A stretch of 52,129 nucleotides of DNA, from IMG/VR virus record IMGVR_UViG_3300042922_000324, positions 1 to 52,129 of that record, one strand, 5' to 3'. Source of the DNA: a virus. Under the pieces are notes generated by a model. That model worked only from the letters and a program-made list of their open reading frames with translations, did no database searches and was not told the DNA's origin. Positions 37,575 to 45,095 of the stretch are shown here, piece after piece; position 1 is the first letter of the stretch; each line of letters begins with the position of its first letter. Position numbers and translations under genes: made by a program.

Positions 37575-38648
37575 GTGGCAAAACGAGTAATTTTTACTGA
37601 TAGAATAGTCCAATATCCAGAACGATACGGATTAACTGATTTGGGTGGTGGAACTTATGAAATTATAGAAGCTCCAGGAACAGTAACAAGCGACGGAACT
37701 GCATTTACGGCATCTGTTTTTAACGCTTTATCTGATGAAATAATATTTAAACTTAATGATACAAGCACATCAACAACAGCTTATACATGTTCTATAGATA
37801 ACTTTAGTGCATACTACGAGACTTTAACAATACTATTTAAACCAGCTAATACCAACACAGGAGCCTCTACACTTAATGTTAGTGGAGTAGGAGCAATTGC
37901 AATTAAAAAAGTAAATAACAGCGGTAATATTGTTGATATAGTAGCAAATGACTTAATCAAAAACAAATATTCAACCATGACATACAACGGGACATATTTT
38001 ATAATGAATAATCCTAGCGCAGATTTAGCGCAGTTAATAACAGATATGGACAGTTTAGAAACTAGACTAGACACCGACGAAACCGTATTAAATGCAATTA
38101 AAAATGAAACTGTTAAATTTGCGGTAAGTACAGGAACGGCAAATAATTATGCCGCAAATATAAGCAGTGTGGCTTCTTTATACGCAGGGTTAAGTATAAA
38201 TCTAGTTATTAACGTCGCTAATACTGGCACATCTACATTAACCGTAAATTCTTTAGCCTCAAAAACTATAAAATTTAATGGTGTTAATGTTACCGCAGGA
38301 ATGTTACCGCTAAATAAATTGTGTCATGTGATTTATAACGGTGTAGATTTTGAATTACAACCTACAGCAAATCAATTAAGCGATTTACAAGCGGCTTTAA
38401 ACATTCACAAAACATCATCCGATCATGACGGCAGATATTACACAGAAACCGAATTAGGAGCAACAACCAGCGGAAGTAGTGGCGCAACCAAAATCGGAGT
38501 AACAACAATATCCGGATTAACCGGCAATAATGTTCAAACATGTTTGCAAAATTTAAATGCAAACAAAAATAACATTGTTGATGACACAACAGGCATTGAG
38601 TATAAGCTAGGAATAAATAACGGATTATTATATATAAAGGCGGTGTAA
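37575..38648 (+). CDS. Tail fibre protein, 357 aa
   Basis: The N-terminus RVIFTDRIVQYPERYGLTDL and TYEIIEAPGTVTSDGTAFTA is the standard attachment domain of Firmicute tail fibres. The remainder is Thr/Asn/Ser-rich beta-structured shaft, with an HDGRYYTETE repeat near the C-terminus. GTG start. It is the canonical fibre beside the separate BppU-like protein at 11154. Confidence 0.85.
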   Translation: MAKRVIFTDRIVQYPERYGLTDLGGGTYEIIEAPGTVTSDGTAFTASVFNALSDEIIFKLNDTSTSTTAYTCSIDNFSAYYETLTILFKPANTNTGASTLNVSGVGAIAIKKVNNSGNIVDIVANDLIKNKYSTMTYNGTYFIMNNPSADLAQLITDMDSLETRLDTDETVLNAIKNETVKFAVSTGTANNYAANISSVASLYAGLSINLVINVANTGTSTLTVNSLASKTIKFNGVNVTAGMLPLNKLCHVIYNGVDFELQPTANQLSDLQAALNIHKTSSDHDGRYYTETELGATTSGSSGATKIGVTTISGLTGNNVQTCLQNLNANKNNIVDDTTGIEYKLGINNGLLYIKAV

Positions 38649-38650
38649 AT

Positions 38651-39001
38651 ATGGCAGGAGAAATTTATATTGCAGATAAAGCAACGCTAGATAAAGTCGG
38701 TAAAGCTGTTGCAATTGATGCTACATATGCAAATAATTTAGATACGACTACATCTGATGCTGCTACATTGATAATAAATATAACAGGTAAATGTCAATTA
38801 CTTGGTGCATATAATACAGATGGATCAGCGGAAAGAACTTTAAGTATTAGAATAGATGGAGCTACAAATAGAATCGGAGTTATGGTACCTACGCGAGGTT
38901 TTGTAAATTTAGCTGATTTTAATATTGTTGCAAACACATCGATGTATTTAAGCACCAATAGTAATACGGATGTAAAAGTATTTTACAGATTATTACCATA
39001 A
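38651..39001 (+). CDS. Fibre-associated beta-rich protein, 116 aa
   Basis: Begins 2 bp after the fibre stop. IADKATLDKVGKAVAIDATY then LIINITGKCQLLGAYNTDGS predicts a beta-sandwich domain, probably a fibre tip or accessory virion protein. No known family. Confidence 0.65.
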   Translation: MAGEIYIADKATLDKVGKAVAIDATYANNLDTTTSDAATLIINITGKCQLLGAYNTDGSAERTLSIRIDGATNRIGVMVPTRGFVNLADFNIVANTSMYLSTNSNTDVKVFYRLLP

Positions 39002-39012
39002 GAGGTGAAAAA

Positions 39013-39141
39013 ATGATATTAATGAAAGAATATATAAAAGATAATATGCTAATTAAAGAATATACCAAAGATGGAATTAGCATAAGCCACATTGTAGAAA
39101 TGCCATTAAATAAAGAAATTGAAGAAGAAAAAGAAGAATGA
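39013..39141 (+). CDS. Hypothetical small acidic protein, 42 aa
   Basis: ATG after AAGAGGTGAAAAA. Contains MKEYIKDNMLIKEYTKDGIS and an acidic end EIEEEKEE. It closes the tail operon. Similar tiny genes follow fibre genes in many Firmicute phages; the function is unknown. Confidence 0.55.
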   Translation: MILMKEYIKDNMLIKEYTKDGISISHIVEMPLNKEIEEEKEE

Positions 39142-39145
39142 TTTA

Positions 39146-39169
39146 AAGGGCGGTTAATCCGCTCTTTTG
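39146..39169 (+). terminator. Intrinsic terminator fused to a box
   Basis: AAGGGCGG/CCGCTCTT (one G-T pair) followed by TTTTG. The last T of the tract starts the box TGTACGTTAT. Confidence 0.8.
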
Positions 39170-39197
39170 TACGTTATTACTTAAAAAATGTTATAAT
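39168..39197 (+). promoter_or_regulatory. Box and extended -10 promoter of the lysis operon
   Basis: TGTACGTTAT (39168-39177) and TGT-TATAAT (-10 at 39192-39197). The box occupies the place where a -35 would lie. It drives the ComEA-like gene, holins and endolysin. Confidence 0.7.
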
Positions 39198-39242
39198 AAT
39201 TATATACATTAAAGCTATATCTTATCGGAGGGAGGTGGCTTG

Positions 39243-39572
39243 GTGTGGAATAAAATTGAAAGAAATAAAAGTTCTACATTTGTATTGTTAATAGCTTTAA
39301 TAGCTTTATCGGCAGGCTTTTTTATGGGTTCAACATTTGGTAATTATGTAAAAGTTGAGCAAAATGTAAATGTAAATACGGACAGAGAAAAAACTAAGAT
39401 AAATCTAAATGATGCCACTGAAAAAGAATTAATGACACTGCCAGGAATTGGAGAGGTTAAAGCCAAAAATATTATAGATAGTAGACCTTTTAAAAGCACC
39501 ACACAATTAAAAAATATTGTCGGAGATAAAATATATAATTCCATTCTAGATATGGTGGAGGTGAGTTATTGA
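39243..39572 (+). CDS. Membrane-anchored ComEA-like helix-hairpin-helix protein, 109 aa
   Basis: One N-terminal membrane helix (residues 12-30), a short polar linker, then residues 53-105 with INLNDATEKELMTLPGIGEV, KAKNIIDSRPFKSTTQ, LKNIVGDKIYNSI: the helix-hairpin-helix DNA-binding pair of ComEA, the competence DNA receptor. GTG 39243 has better spacing to GGAGG than TTG 39240. It heads the lysis operon. A surface DNA-binding protein made late in infection is unexpected. Confidence 0.85.
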   Translation: MWNKIERNKSSTFVLLIALIALSAGFFMGSTFGNYVKVEQNVNVNTDREKTKINLNDATEKELMTLPGIGEVKAKNIIDSRPFKSTTQLKNIVGDKIYNSILDMVEVSY

Positions 39573-39573
39573 A

Positions 39574-39852
39574 ATGCCTTACGAATTACTAACAAATGTT
39601 TCTGCTGCCGTTGCAATGATGATATTATTAGGGTTTTTGATGAAAAATTATGTAGATAGCAGGAACAAGGAACAGGAAAACTTTCAAAAATTAGTTACAG
39701 AGGTTAGAACAGAAAGCAAAGAAAGAGAAGATAAATTAATAAACCAACTGGATAAATATAATACAAGCTTGCAGGAAATATCTCAAAACATGAAAGTTAT
39801 TCCAGAAATGAAGCGAGATATAGAATTTTTAAAAGAAAAGGTGATAAAATAA
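39574..39852 (+). CDS. UviB/BhlA-type holin-like protein, 92 aa
   Basis: One N-terminal membrane segment (ELLTNVSAAVAMMILLGFLM) followed by a charged coiled coil (VRTESKEREDKLINQLDKYN) is the BhlA/UviB form, found near endolysins and bacteriocins in clostridia and bacilli. It probably helps release the endolysin. Confidence 0.8.
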   Translation: MPYELLTNVSAAVAMMILLGFLMKNYVDSRNKEQENFQKLVTEVRTESKEREDKLINQLDKYNTSLQEISQNMKVIPEMKRDIEFLKEKVIK

Positions 39853-39873
39853 TTTTAAAATCGGAGGAACAAA

Positions 39874-40770
39874 ATGAATAATTTAGATTTAGTAGTTTAT
39901 GCTAAAAAAGCATTAAGCGAAAAATGGGGTTATGTTTGGGGTACTTTTGGACAGCTATTAACCAATGAATTATTACAACAAAAAATAGCTCAATATCCTA
40001 GTGGCGTTGGTGATTATGAAAGCTTTATAAAAAACAATTGGCTTAATAAAAAAGTTTCTGATTGCGTAGGATTAATTAAAGGCGCTTATTGGTCCGAAAG
40101 TGGAAATTTAAAATATGATTCTAATACTGATGTTTCTGCTGATACAATGTTTAATTTAGCTAAAATAAAAGGCAACATGAGCGATATGCCAGATATGCCA
40201 GGATTGTGTTTATGGAAAGCTGGACATATAGGCATATATATAGGTAATGGGTTGGTTATAGAGGCTAATAGCACACTTAAAGGTGTAATACAAACACCAC
40301 TTTTGGGAACTGGGCGTACTCCTTGGACTAATTGGCTAGAATGCCCTTATATAGAATATATTAAACGAGAAACAGAACCCACTATAGAATATCAATCGCA
40401 AGTTCAATTATTAGGCTGGCAAGAATGGAAAGCGGATGGCGAAGTTTCTGGAACAGAGGGCAAATCTCTTAGGCTTGAAGCTCTAGCGATAAATGTAGAT
40501 AAAGGAAATATAGAGTTTAGCGGTCACATTCAAAATGTTGGCTGGCAAGAAAATAGACATAATGGAGAAATAATAGGAACAGTAGGCAGAGGATTAAGGC
40601 TTGAGGCTGTCAAAATTAAGTTAATTGATTTACCAGGATATAGCGTGCAATATCAATCACATGTAGAAGGTATAGGCTGGATGGATTGGTGCTACGATGG
40701 CGAAGTTTCCGGAACAGTTGGCAGAGAATTAAGGATAGAATCTATTAAAATAAAAATAGTTAAAAAATAA
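39874..40770 (+). CDS. Endolysin: NlpC/P60-type peptidase with three ChW repeats
   Basis: The catalytic domain has Cys64 (VSDCVGLIKG), His118 (KAGHIGIYIG) and a further acidic residue near Glu130, and starts with the GYVWGTFGQ segment of clostridial endolysins. Three ChW wall-binding repeats follow at about 174-208, 215-249 and 260-295 (GWQEWKADGEVSGTEGKSLR, GWQENRHNGEIIGTVGRGLR, GWMDWCYDGEVSGTVGRELR). ChW repeats are characteristic of Clostridium surface proteins and support host assignment. It cleaves peptidoglycan stem peptides or cross-bridges. Confidence 0.9.
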   Translation: MNNLDLVVYAKKALSEKWGYVWGTFGQLLTNELLQQKIAQYPSGVGDYESFIKNNWLNKKVSDCVGLIKGAYWSESGNLKYDSNTDVSADTMFNLAKIKGNMSDMPDMPGLCLWKAGHIGIYIGNGLVIEANSTLKGVIQTPLLGTGRTPWTNWLECPYIEYIKRETEPTIEYQSQVQLLGWQEWKADGEVSGTEGKSLRLEALAINVDKGNIEFSGHIQNVGWQENRHNGEIIGTVGRGLRLEAVKIKLIDLPGYSVQYQSHVEGIGWMDWCYDGEVSGTVGRELRIESIKIKIVKK

Positions 40771-40784
40771 GGAGCGTATAAATT

Positions 40785-41111
40785 ATGGAACAATTATTAA
40801 GTTTTATATGGGAGTATAGATTTATAATAATAATCATAGTTGCAGTAATTCTATATGCTGTGTTTAGCTGGCAAAACTTTAAAACTAAAGCTTATGCATT
40901 AATGCTCCAGGCTAAAAGCTTGGCTAAGGATGCAATATTAAAAAGCGGAGATCAACAAGCAGAGTGGGTTGTAAAAAAAGCTTACAATATGTTACCTATC
41001 GGCTGGCAATTGTTTATTACAGAGGATAGATTAAGAAAAATAATTTATTATCTCTATCATAAAGCAAAAGACTATTTAGATGACGGCAAAATAAATAATA
41101 GTATAAAATAA
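40785..41111 (+). CDS. Holin candidate with one membrane helix, 108 aa
   Basis: An N-terminal membrane helix (RFIIIIIVAVILYAVFSW) is followed by an amphipathic basic helix region (KAYALMLQAKSLAKDAILKS, EWVVKKAYNMLP). Similar proteins occur beside endolysins in clostridial phages. It may be the pore-former or a regulator of lysis. It follows the endolysin by 14 bp. Confidence 0.7.
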   Translation: MEQLLSFIWEYRFIIIIIVAVILYAVFSWQNFKTKAYALMLQAKSLAKDAILKSGDQQAEWVVKKAYNMLPIGWQLFITEDRLRKIIYYLYHKAKDYLDDGKINNSIK

Positions 41112-41116
41112 TAATA

Positions 41117-41158
41117 AACAAGCTATACATATTTTTTATGTATAGCTTGTTGTTTTAT
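41117..41158. terminator. Bidirectional terminator
   Basis: A 15-bp perfect stem (AACAAGCTATACATA/TATGTATAGCTTGTT) with T-rich flanks on both strands. It ends the lysis operon on plus and may back up the recombinase transcript on minus. Confidence 0.9.
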
Positions 41159-41190
41159 ATATGTCGGTTGTCCTACGTAGTTTAAAGAGC

Positions 41191-41216
41191 AAAAATAAAA
41201 AGGGATAAACCCTTTA
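41191..41216 (-). terminator. Terminator of the recombinase gene
   Basis: On minus, AAAGGG-TTTAT-CCCTTT followed by TTATTTTTG, overlapping the recombinase stop codon. The 35-40 bp between this and the bidirectional terminator would be the most likely place for attP if it adjoins the gene's 3' end. Confidence 0.75.
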
Positions 41217-42806
41217 TAATCTTGGATGCACATCTAATGTTTCACCGTCCCAATATATCACTTCGACTAATTCATTTACAATTCTTTTCTTTTCAGTCAT
41301 AGTCAAAGATTGAAAGTTATTAATTAAATATTTAGTGGTATTATTAAATATTTCAAAGTTCATAGTTTTAATTACAGTATCATTTTTATCACTTTTTAAA
41401 AGTGTTATCTTTTTATTTAACTCTTTTATTTCCTCGTCTAACTTTTCTATTTTTTGCACAATGTATTTGCTTGCTGTAGAATTTTCAGCATCAATTAATT
41501 TTTCTGTTAATTTACCGATATCCTTAGATAATTTTTCAATTTGAGCTTGAAAATTTTTTATATCTTTTTCAATATTGTCAGTTTCTAATAACTGTTTATT
41601 TTGATTAAATAATTCTTTTGCTCCTTCATGGTCATAATATGTCCGTTTAAATTGCTCTATAAACAGTTTATCCGCTTGTATGCCTGCTATATTTTTAATG
41701 CTGCAGCTTTTGCCTTTGGTTAGAACTTTATTGGAACATCTATAATAATGATTTTTTCTTACTCCATTATCATAATCCGCAGTCACGCTAAAGAATCCGC
41801 CGCAATTACTGCAGCGAATTAATCCAGCAAGTAAAGCGTCCATTGCTTGCCCTTGTCTTGGAAACTTGTCTGCATTTCTTAAAAATCGTTCTTGTACATC
41901 AATCCACTTTTCAGATTCTATGCAGTATGAGTGCCTACCTATTGCAATTATCCACTCGCTAGTATCTTTATATACTATTTTCTTTTTAGATTGATCTTGC
42001 TTGTTATAGCACATAACACCATATTCGTTATTATCTCTAAATTCTTCAACAGAGTTACAAATTTGCATATTATTTTTCTTAGCATAATTATAAAAATTTA
42101 TATCAGCTTTACAATAAAACGGATTCGAAAGTATGCGCCTAACAGAATTTATATTAAATGTTTTACCATTTTCGGTTTTAATATCATTATCTATCAAATA
42201 TTTATTAGTGCTATTTAAACTGTTAAATTCTATATATTTTTTAAACATAATTTTTACTTTATCTATATTTGAATTATCTATATCTAAATAACATTCTTTC
42301 CCTATGCCTATTTTTTTATAGCCAAAAGGTGTATTCCCTCCTAACCATTTGCCGCTTTTAGAAAGCTCTAACATGTTGTCTCTAACTCTTTCTGCGATAG
42401 TTTCTCTTTCTAATTGTGCAAACACACCAGCAATATACAACATAGCTCTACCCATTGGCGAAGTGGTGTCAAATTGCTCTCTTATAGATATAAATTCTAT
42501 ATTGTACTCTTGCAAATCTTCAATTATTTTAGCAAAGTCGCCTATATTTCTGCTTATTCTATCTAATCTATAGCAGAGAATTATATTAAACATTTTATTT
42601 TTGGCATCCTTCATCATTTTAGAAAAGTTAGGGCGGTCAATATTGCCGCCGCTAAATCCTTCATCCTCATAAACAAAGATATCGTTTACTTTTTTATAGT
42701 TTTTATGTATGTATTCTTTACACATTTGAACTTGGTTTTCTACGCTATCTGAATTCTCTATGTATCTGCTTTTGCGACTATATATCGCTATGTTTAAATT
42801 ATCCAT
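41214..42806 (-). CDS. int: Large serine recombinase (integrase), 530 aa
   Basis: Integrates and, with a directionality factor, excises the prophage. N-terminal resolvase domain with catalytic Ser10 (IAIYSRKS), then ILCYRLDRISRNIGDFAKII and AMLYIAGVFAQLERETIAER. A Recombinase domain follows (GGNTPFGYKKIG, SVRRILSNPFYCKADINF). The zinc ribbon is at CSNCGGFFSVTADYD with later Cys residues, then a coiled coil (KDIKNFQAQIEKLSKDIGKL). Start ATG 42806 after AATGGTGAAAATT. All core elements are intact. Confidence 0.95.
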   Translation of the reverse strand: MDNLNIAIYSRKSRYIENSDSVENQVQMCKEYIHKNYKKVNDIFVYEDEGFSGGNIDRPNFSKMMKDAKNKMFNIILCYRLDRISRNIGDFAKIIEDLQEYNIEFISIREQFDTTSPMGRAMLYIAGVFAQLERETIAERVRDNMLELSKSGKWLGGNTPFGYKKIGIGKECYLDIDNSNIDKVKIMFKKYIEFNSLNSTNKYLIDNDIKTENGKTFNINSVRRILSNPFYCKADINFYNYAKKNNMQICNSVEEFRDNNEYGVMCYNKQDQSKKKIVYKDTSEWIIAIGRHSYCIESEKWIDVQERFLRNADKFPRQGQAMDALLAGLIRCSNCGGFFSVTADYDNGVRKNHYYRCSNKVLTKGKSCSIKNIAGIQADKLFIEQFKRTYYDHEGAKELFNQNKQLLETDNIEKDIKNFQAQIEKLSKDIGKLTEKLIDAENSTASKYIVQKIEKLDEEIKELNKKITLLKSDKNDTVIKTMNFEIFNNTTKYLINNFQSLTMTEKKRIVNELVEVIYWDGETLDVHPRL

Positions 42807-42951
42807 AATTTTCACCATTTTCCGAACAGACTTTTAACAATAATTCAATTTCCTTCTCATTAAGATAGACAAATTCCCCATTGACTCTGATTGCTAGAAC
42901 CCCTTTCATTTTGTCGTTTTCTTTGTTGCTTGTACCTTTTTGTACGGACAT
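42799..42951 (-). CDS. Hypothetical protein between repressor and recombinase, 50 aa
   Basis: The minus-strand ATG follows GCGGGGGTGTTTTT. KGVLAIRVNGEFVYLNEKEI followed by LLLKVCSENGENYG suggests a small beta-hairpin/helix protein. It overlaps the recombinase by 8 bp, so it may be a recombinase partner or directionality factor candidate, though no motif says so. Confidence 0.6.
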   Translation of the reverse strand: MSVQKGTSNKENDKMKGVLAIRVNGEFVYLNEKEIELLLKVCSENGENYG

Positions 42952-42965
42952 AAAAACACCCCCGC

Positions 42966-43379
42966 TTATTTGTCTTTGTCGTTCTTTTTATCCTCTTGTG
43001 CATTTGGTAAAAATTTAGATGTTAATATTTTTTTAAGTTCATCATGTTCTTTTATAATAGCGTACATTTGTTCGTATGTCAATCCGTTAGGAAAAACATG
43101 CTTTGACAAAAATAGGTCATATAATAACCCATCTTTTTCAATTGAATTGACAAGAATCTCGTCTTGTTCTTCAAGTTCTGTATCTCCTAGCAACCATGAT
43201 ATAGGCACGTTTAAAGCTGCAGCTATGTCCGCCGCTTTTTTCATACTAGGAACTGCTTTGCTATTTTCAACGTCGGATAAAAAACTTGCACTTACTTTGC
43301 TTTCTTCTCCCAACTTTCTTAGACTCCACCCTAATTCTTCTCTTTTGCTTTTCATTCTAATTCCAATTTCTTTAAACAT
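42966..43379 (-). CDS. CI-like XRE repressor, 137 aa
   Basis: Residues 5-65 (IGIRMKSKREELGWSLRKLG, EESKVSASFLSDVENSKAVP) are an XRE HTH. The C-terminal part is helical and charged, with no LexA-type peptidase; the last 13 residues are a Lys/Asp tail. It is expected to keep lysogeny by blocking the rightward early promoters and to be the target of the antirepressors. It is the first gene of the minus-strand lysogeny operon. Confidence 0.85.
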   Translation of the reverse strand: MFKEIGIRMKSKREELGWSLRKLGEESKVSASFLSDVENSKAVPSMKKAADIAAALNVPISWLLGDTELEEQDEILVNSIEKDGLLYDLFLSKHVFPNGLTYEQMYAIIKEHDELKKILTSKFLPNAQEDKKNDKDK

Positions 43380-43483
43380 ATATTTTACTCCCTTATTTTT
43401 ATAATTTTTGTTTATATATATTTCACAATATATTTATTATGTCAGTTTCTGCAAAATTTATTCAGTCGTAGTTTACATTTTTT

Positions 43484-43512
43484 ATTATACACGCAACAAA
43501 TGTAAAGTACAA
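43484..43512 (-). promoter_or_regulatory. Repressor promoter
   Basis: Minus-strand TTGTAC, a 17-bp spacer and TATAAT, about 105 bp upstream of the repressor ATG. The long leader may hold control sites. Confidence 0.7.
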
Positions 43513-43623
43513 GCGTAAAATTGTGCAAAATTGATTAACATAAAGCATTAGAAGAATAGTCCTCTCTCATACTCTCTCATGCTCGTTTATGCTGTTATTT
43601 GCTAAAATATAAGAGTTGAAAAA

Positions 43624-43666
43624 TGTTCGCTATTAGTTTACAATTAAATCATGCTAAACGTTAAAT
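43624..43666 (+). promoter_or_regulatory. Boxed promoter of the early operon
   Basis: TGTTCGCTAT (43624-43633), 3 bp, TTTACA (43637-43642), then 18 bp and TTAAAT. The layout is that of the box class, which places the same signal on the main early promoter as on the accessory promoters. Confidence 0.65.
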
Positions 43667-43699
43667 GTTAATCAACAGCAAACAAAAGGAGGTTTAAAA

Positions 43700-43936
43700 A
43701 TGTGCTTTGGAACTAAAGTAAGAATAGCAAGAACTAAATTGTCAATGAATCAAACAGAACTTGCTGAAAAAGCTAAAATAAGCAGAACTTATTTATCTGA
43801 AATTGAGAGAAATAAAGCTATACCAGCTTTTACTCTTGCAGTAACCATTTCAAAATTGTTTCCAGACGAAAAACTAATTGAAGCTTATGTCGAAATGATA
43901 AGTAAGGAAGTGGATAATAATGAAAGTAAAATTTAA
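43700..43936 (+). CDS. Cro-like XRE protein, 78 aa
   Basis: VRIARTKLSMNQTELAEKAK followed by ISRTYLSEIERNKAIPAF is a complete XRE HTH with no other domain, facing the repressor. It likely shuts off the repressor or tunes the early operon in lytic growth. Ribosome binding site AAAGGAGGTTTAAAA. Confidence 0.9.
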   Translation: MCFGTKVRIARTKLSMNQTELAEKAKISRTYLSEIERNKAIPAFTLAVTISKLFPDEKLIEAYVEMISKEVDNNESKI

Positions 43937-44051
43937 TGGCAACTGGGGCAAAAATAGCAATGTTAGTAAATCTTTTACTGCACTGATGTTCGATATAACA
44001 TTACAAAATGTTTTAAAATCGGACAATGAGAAAAATAAGAAAGTTAATTAA
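43920..44051 (+). CDS. Hypothetical small protein, 43 aa
   Basis: ATG 43920 lies inside the cro-like gene, behind AAGGAAGTGGATAAT. The product MKVKFNGNWGKNSNVSKSFT is basic and Asn-rich. A full box occurs inside it at 43987-43996, so the DNA could be both coding and regulatory. Confidence 0.5.
   Translation: MKVKFNGNWGKNSNVSKSFTALMFDITLQNVLKSDNEKNKKVN
43987..43996 (+). promoter_or_regulatory. Box TGTTCGATAT within a small early ORF
   Basis: Exact box followed by AAC-ATTACA, as in the -35 layout, but no good -10 occurs 17 bp later. It is the only exact box inside a predicted coding region. Confidence 0.5.
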
Positions 44052-44063
44052 GGGAGGTTTAAA

Positions 44064-44231
44064 GTGGCAAATTTAAAAGAAATTTTGCAAGACTTAAACT
44101 CTAAAATTAAAGAGCTTAACAGCATAGGTTATAACATATTTGACGAACAGCAACAAGAATATTTTATGAATACTATAAGGTATGACAGTGATTCAGATAA
44201 ATTAATATGCGTATTCAAGGAGGATAAATAA
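44064..44231 (+). CDS. Hypothetical protein upstream of recT, 55 aa
   Basis: GTG start after AAGGGAGGTTTAAA. Helical N-terminus (LKEILQDLNSKIKELNSIGY), then a short beta end. The stop directly abuts the recT start codon, so it is co-translated. Unknown function. Confidence 0.6.
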   Translation: MANLKEILQDLNSKIKELNSIGYNIFDEQQQEYFMNTIRYDSDSDKLICVFKEDK

Positions 44232-45095
44232 ATGAGCGATTTAGTAAAAGCAAATAGCCAAAATAATGTTAAAGGTTTACTAGCAAATGTAGGCTATAAG
44301 AAAAGGTTTGAAGAAATACTTGGCAAGAAAGCTGCAGGGTTCATGAGTTCTTTGATTAATCTTACAAACTCTGACGTTAACCTTTCAAAAGCTGATGCAA
44401 ACAGCGTAATAGCATCCGCAGTAGTTGCAGCAACATTGGATTTACCTGTTGACAAAAATCTCGGATTCGCGTGGATATTGCCTTATGGTACTAGAGCACA
44501 GTTCCAATTAGGTTATAAAGGCTATATACAGTTAGCTTTAAGAACAGGTCAATATAAAAATATCAACGTAATTGAGATTTACAAAGGTCAATTAATAGAC
44601 TTTAATCCACTTACAGAAGAATTAAAACTTGATTTTTCTAAGAAGGAAAGCAACGAGGTAATAGGGTATGCAGCTTACATTAAACTTGTTAATGGATTTG
44701 AAAAAACTGCATATAAGCCTAAAGAAGATGTAATAGCTCACGCCAAAAGATTTTCTAAAACTTTTAATAATGGTCCATGGAAAACCGATTTCGATGCGAT
44801 GGCTAAAAAAACAGTATTAAAAAATACTTTAAGTAAGTGGGGAATACTCTCTATAGAGATGCAAACAGCAATTCAAGCAGACCAAGCAATAATTAAAAAT
44901 GATGTTGCGGAAGGTGCAGAGGTAAGCGCAGAAACTATTGAATATGTTGATAATGTTAAAGATACTGAATTTACTCCAGTTGATAAAGAACCAGTAACAA
45001 CTAAGCTAGACGGCAAATTTAAAAAAGCAGAGGAAAAAGAAGTAAAAGAAGAAAATATCTATGAAGGTACACCTTTTGATGGGGAGGAAAATTAA
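44232..45095 (+). CDS. recT: RecT single-strand annealing protein, 287 aa
   Basis: A phage recombinase that pairs complementary single strands, working with the exonuclease at 45751. Signature segments are DANSVIASAVVAATLDLPVD, GTRAQFQLGYKGYIQLALRT and GPWKTDFDAMAKKTVLKNTL. The C-terminal 50 residues are acidic. An HNH-like gene now separates it from its nuclease partner. Confidence 0.95.
   Translation: MSDLVKANSQNNVKGLLANVGYKKRFEEILGKKAAGFMSSLINLTNSDVNLSKADANSVIASAVVAATLDLPVDKNLGFAWILPYGTRAQFQLGYKGYIQLALRTGQYKNINVIEIYKGQLIDFNPLTEELKLDFSKKESNEVIGYAAYIKLVNGFEKTAYKPKEDVIAHAKRFSKTFNNGPWKTDFDAMAKKTVLKNTLSKWGILSIEMQTAIQADQAIIKNDVAEGAEVSAETIEYVDNVKDTEFTPVDKEPVTTKLDGKFKKAEEKEVKEENIYEGTPFDGEEN

Larger units (their letters stand above)
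43380..43699. promoter_or_regulatory. Divergent repressor-cro control region
   Basis: This 320-bp gap holds the minus-strand repressor promoter (TTGTAC, 17 bp, TATAAT at 43512-43484), a plus-strand extended -10 promoter (TTTGC-TAAAAT, -10 at 43603-43608) and a boxed promoter at 43624-43666. A direct repeat CTCTCTCAT occurs at 43563-43570 and 43572-43580. Repeated TGCTNAA/TTAAC words near 43590 and 43650-43680 may be operator half-sites, but I cannot define them by eye. Confidence 0.7.

Noticed and set aside
42940-43404. Plus-strand ORF of 154 codons opposite the repressor
   Set aside because: It is the complement of a well-supported XRE gene and has no ribosome binding site.
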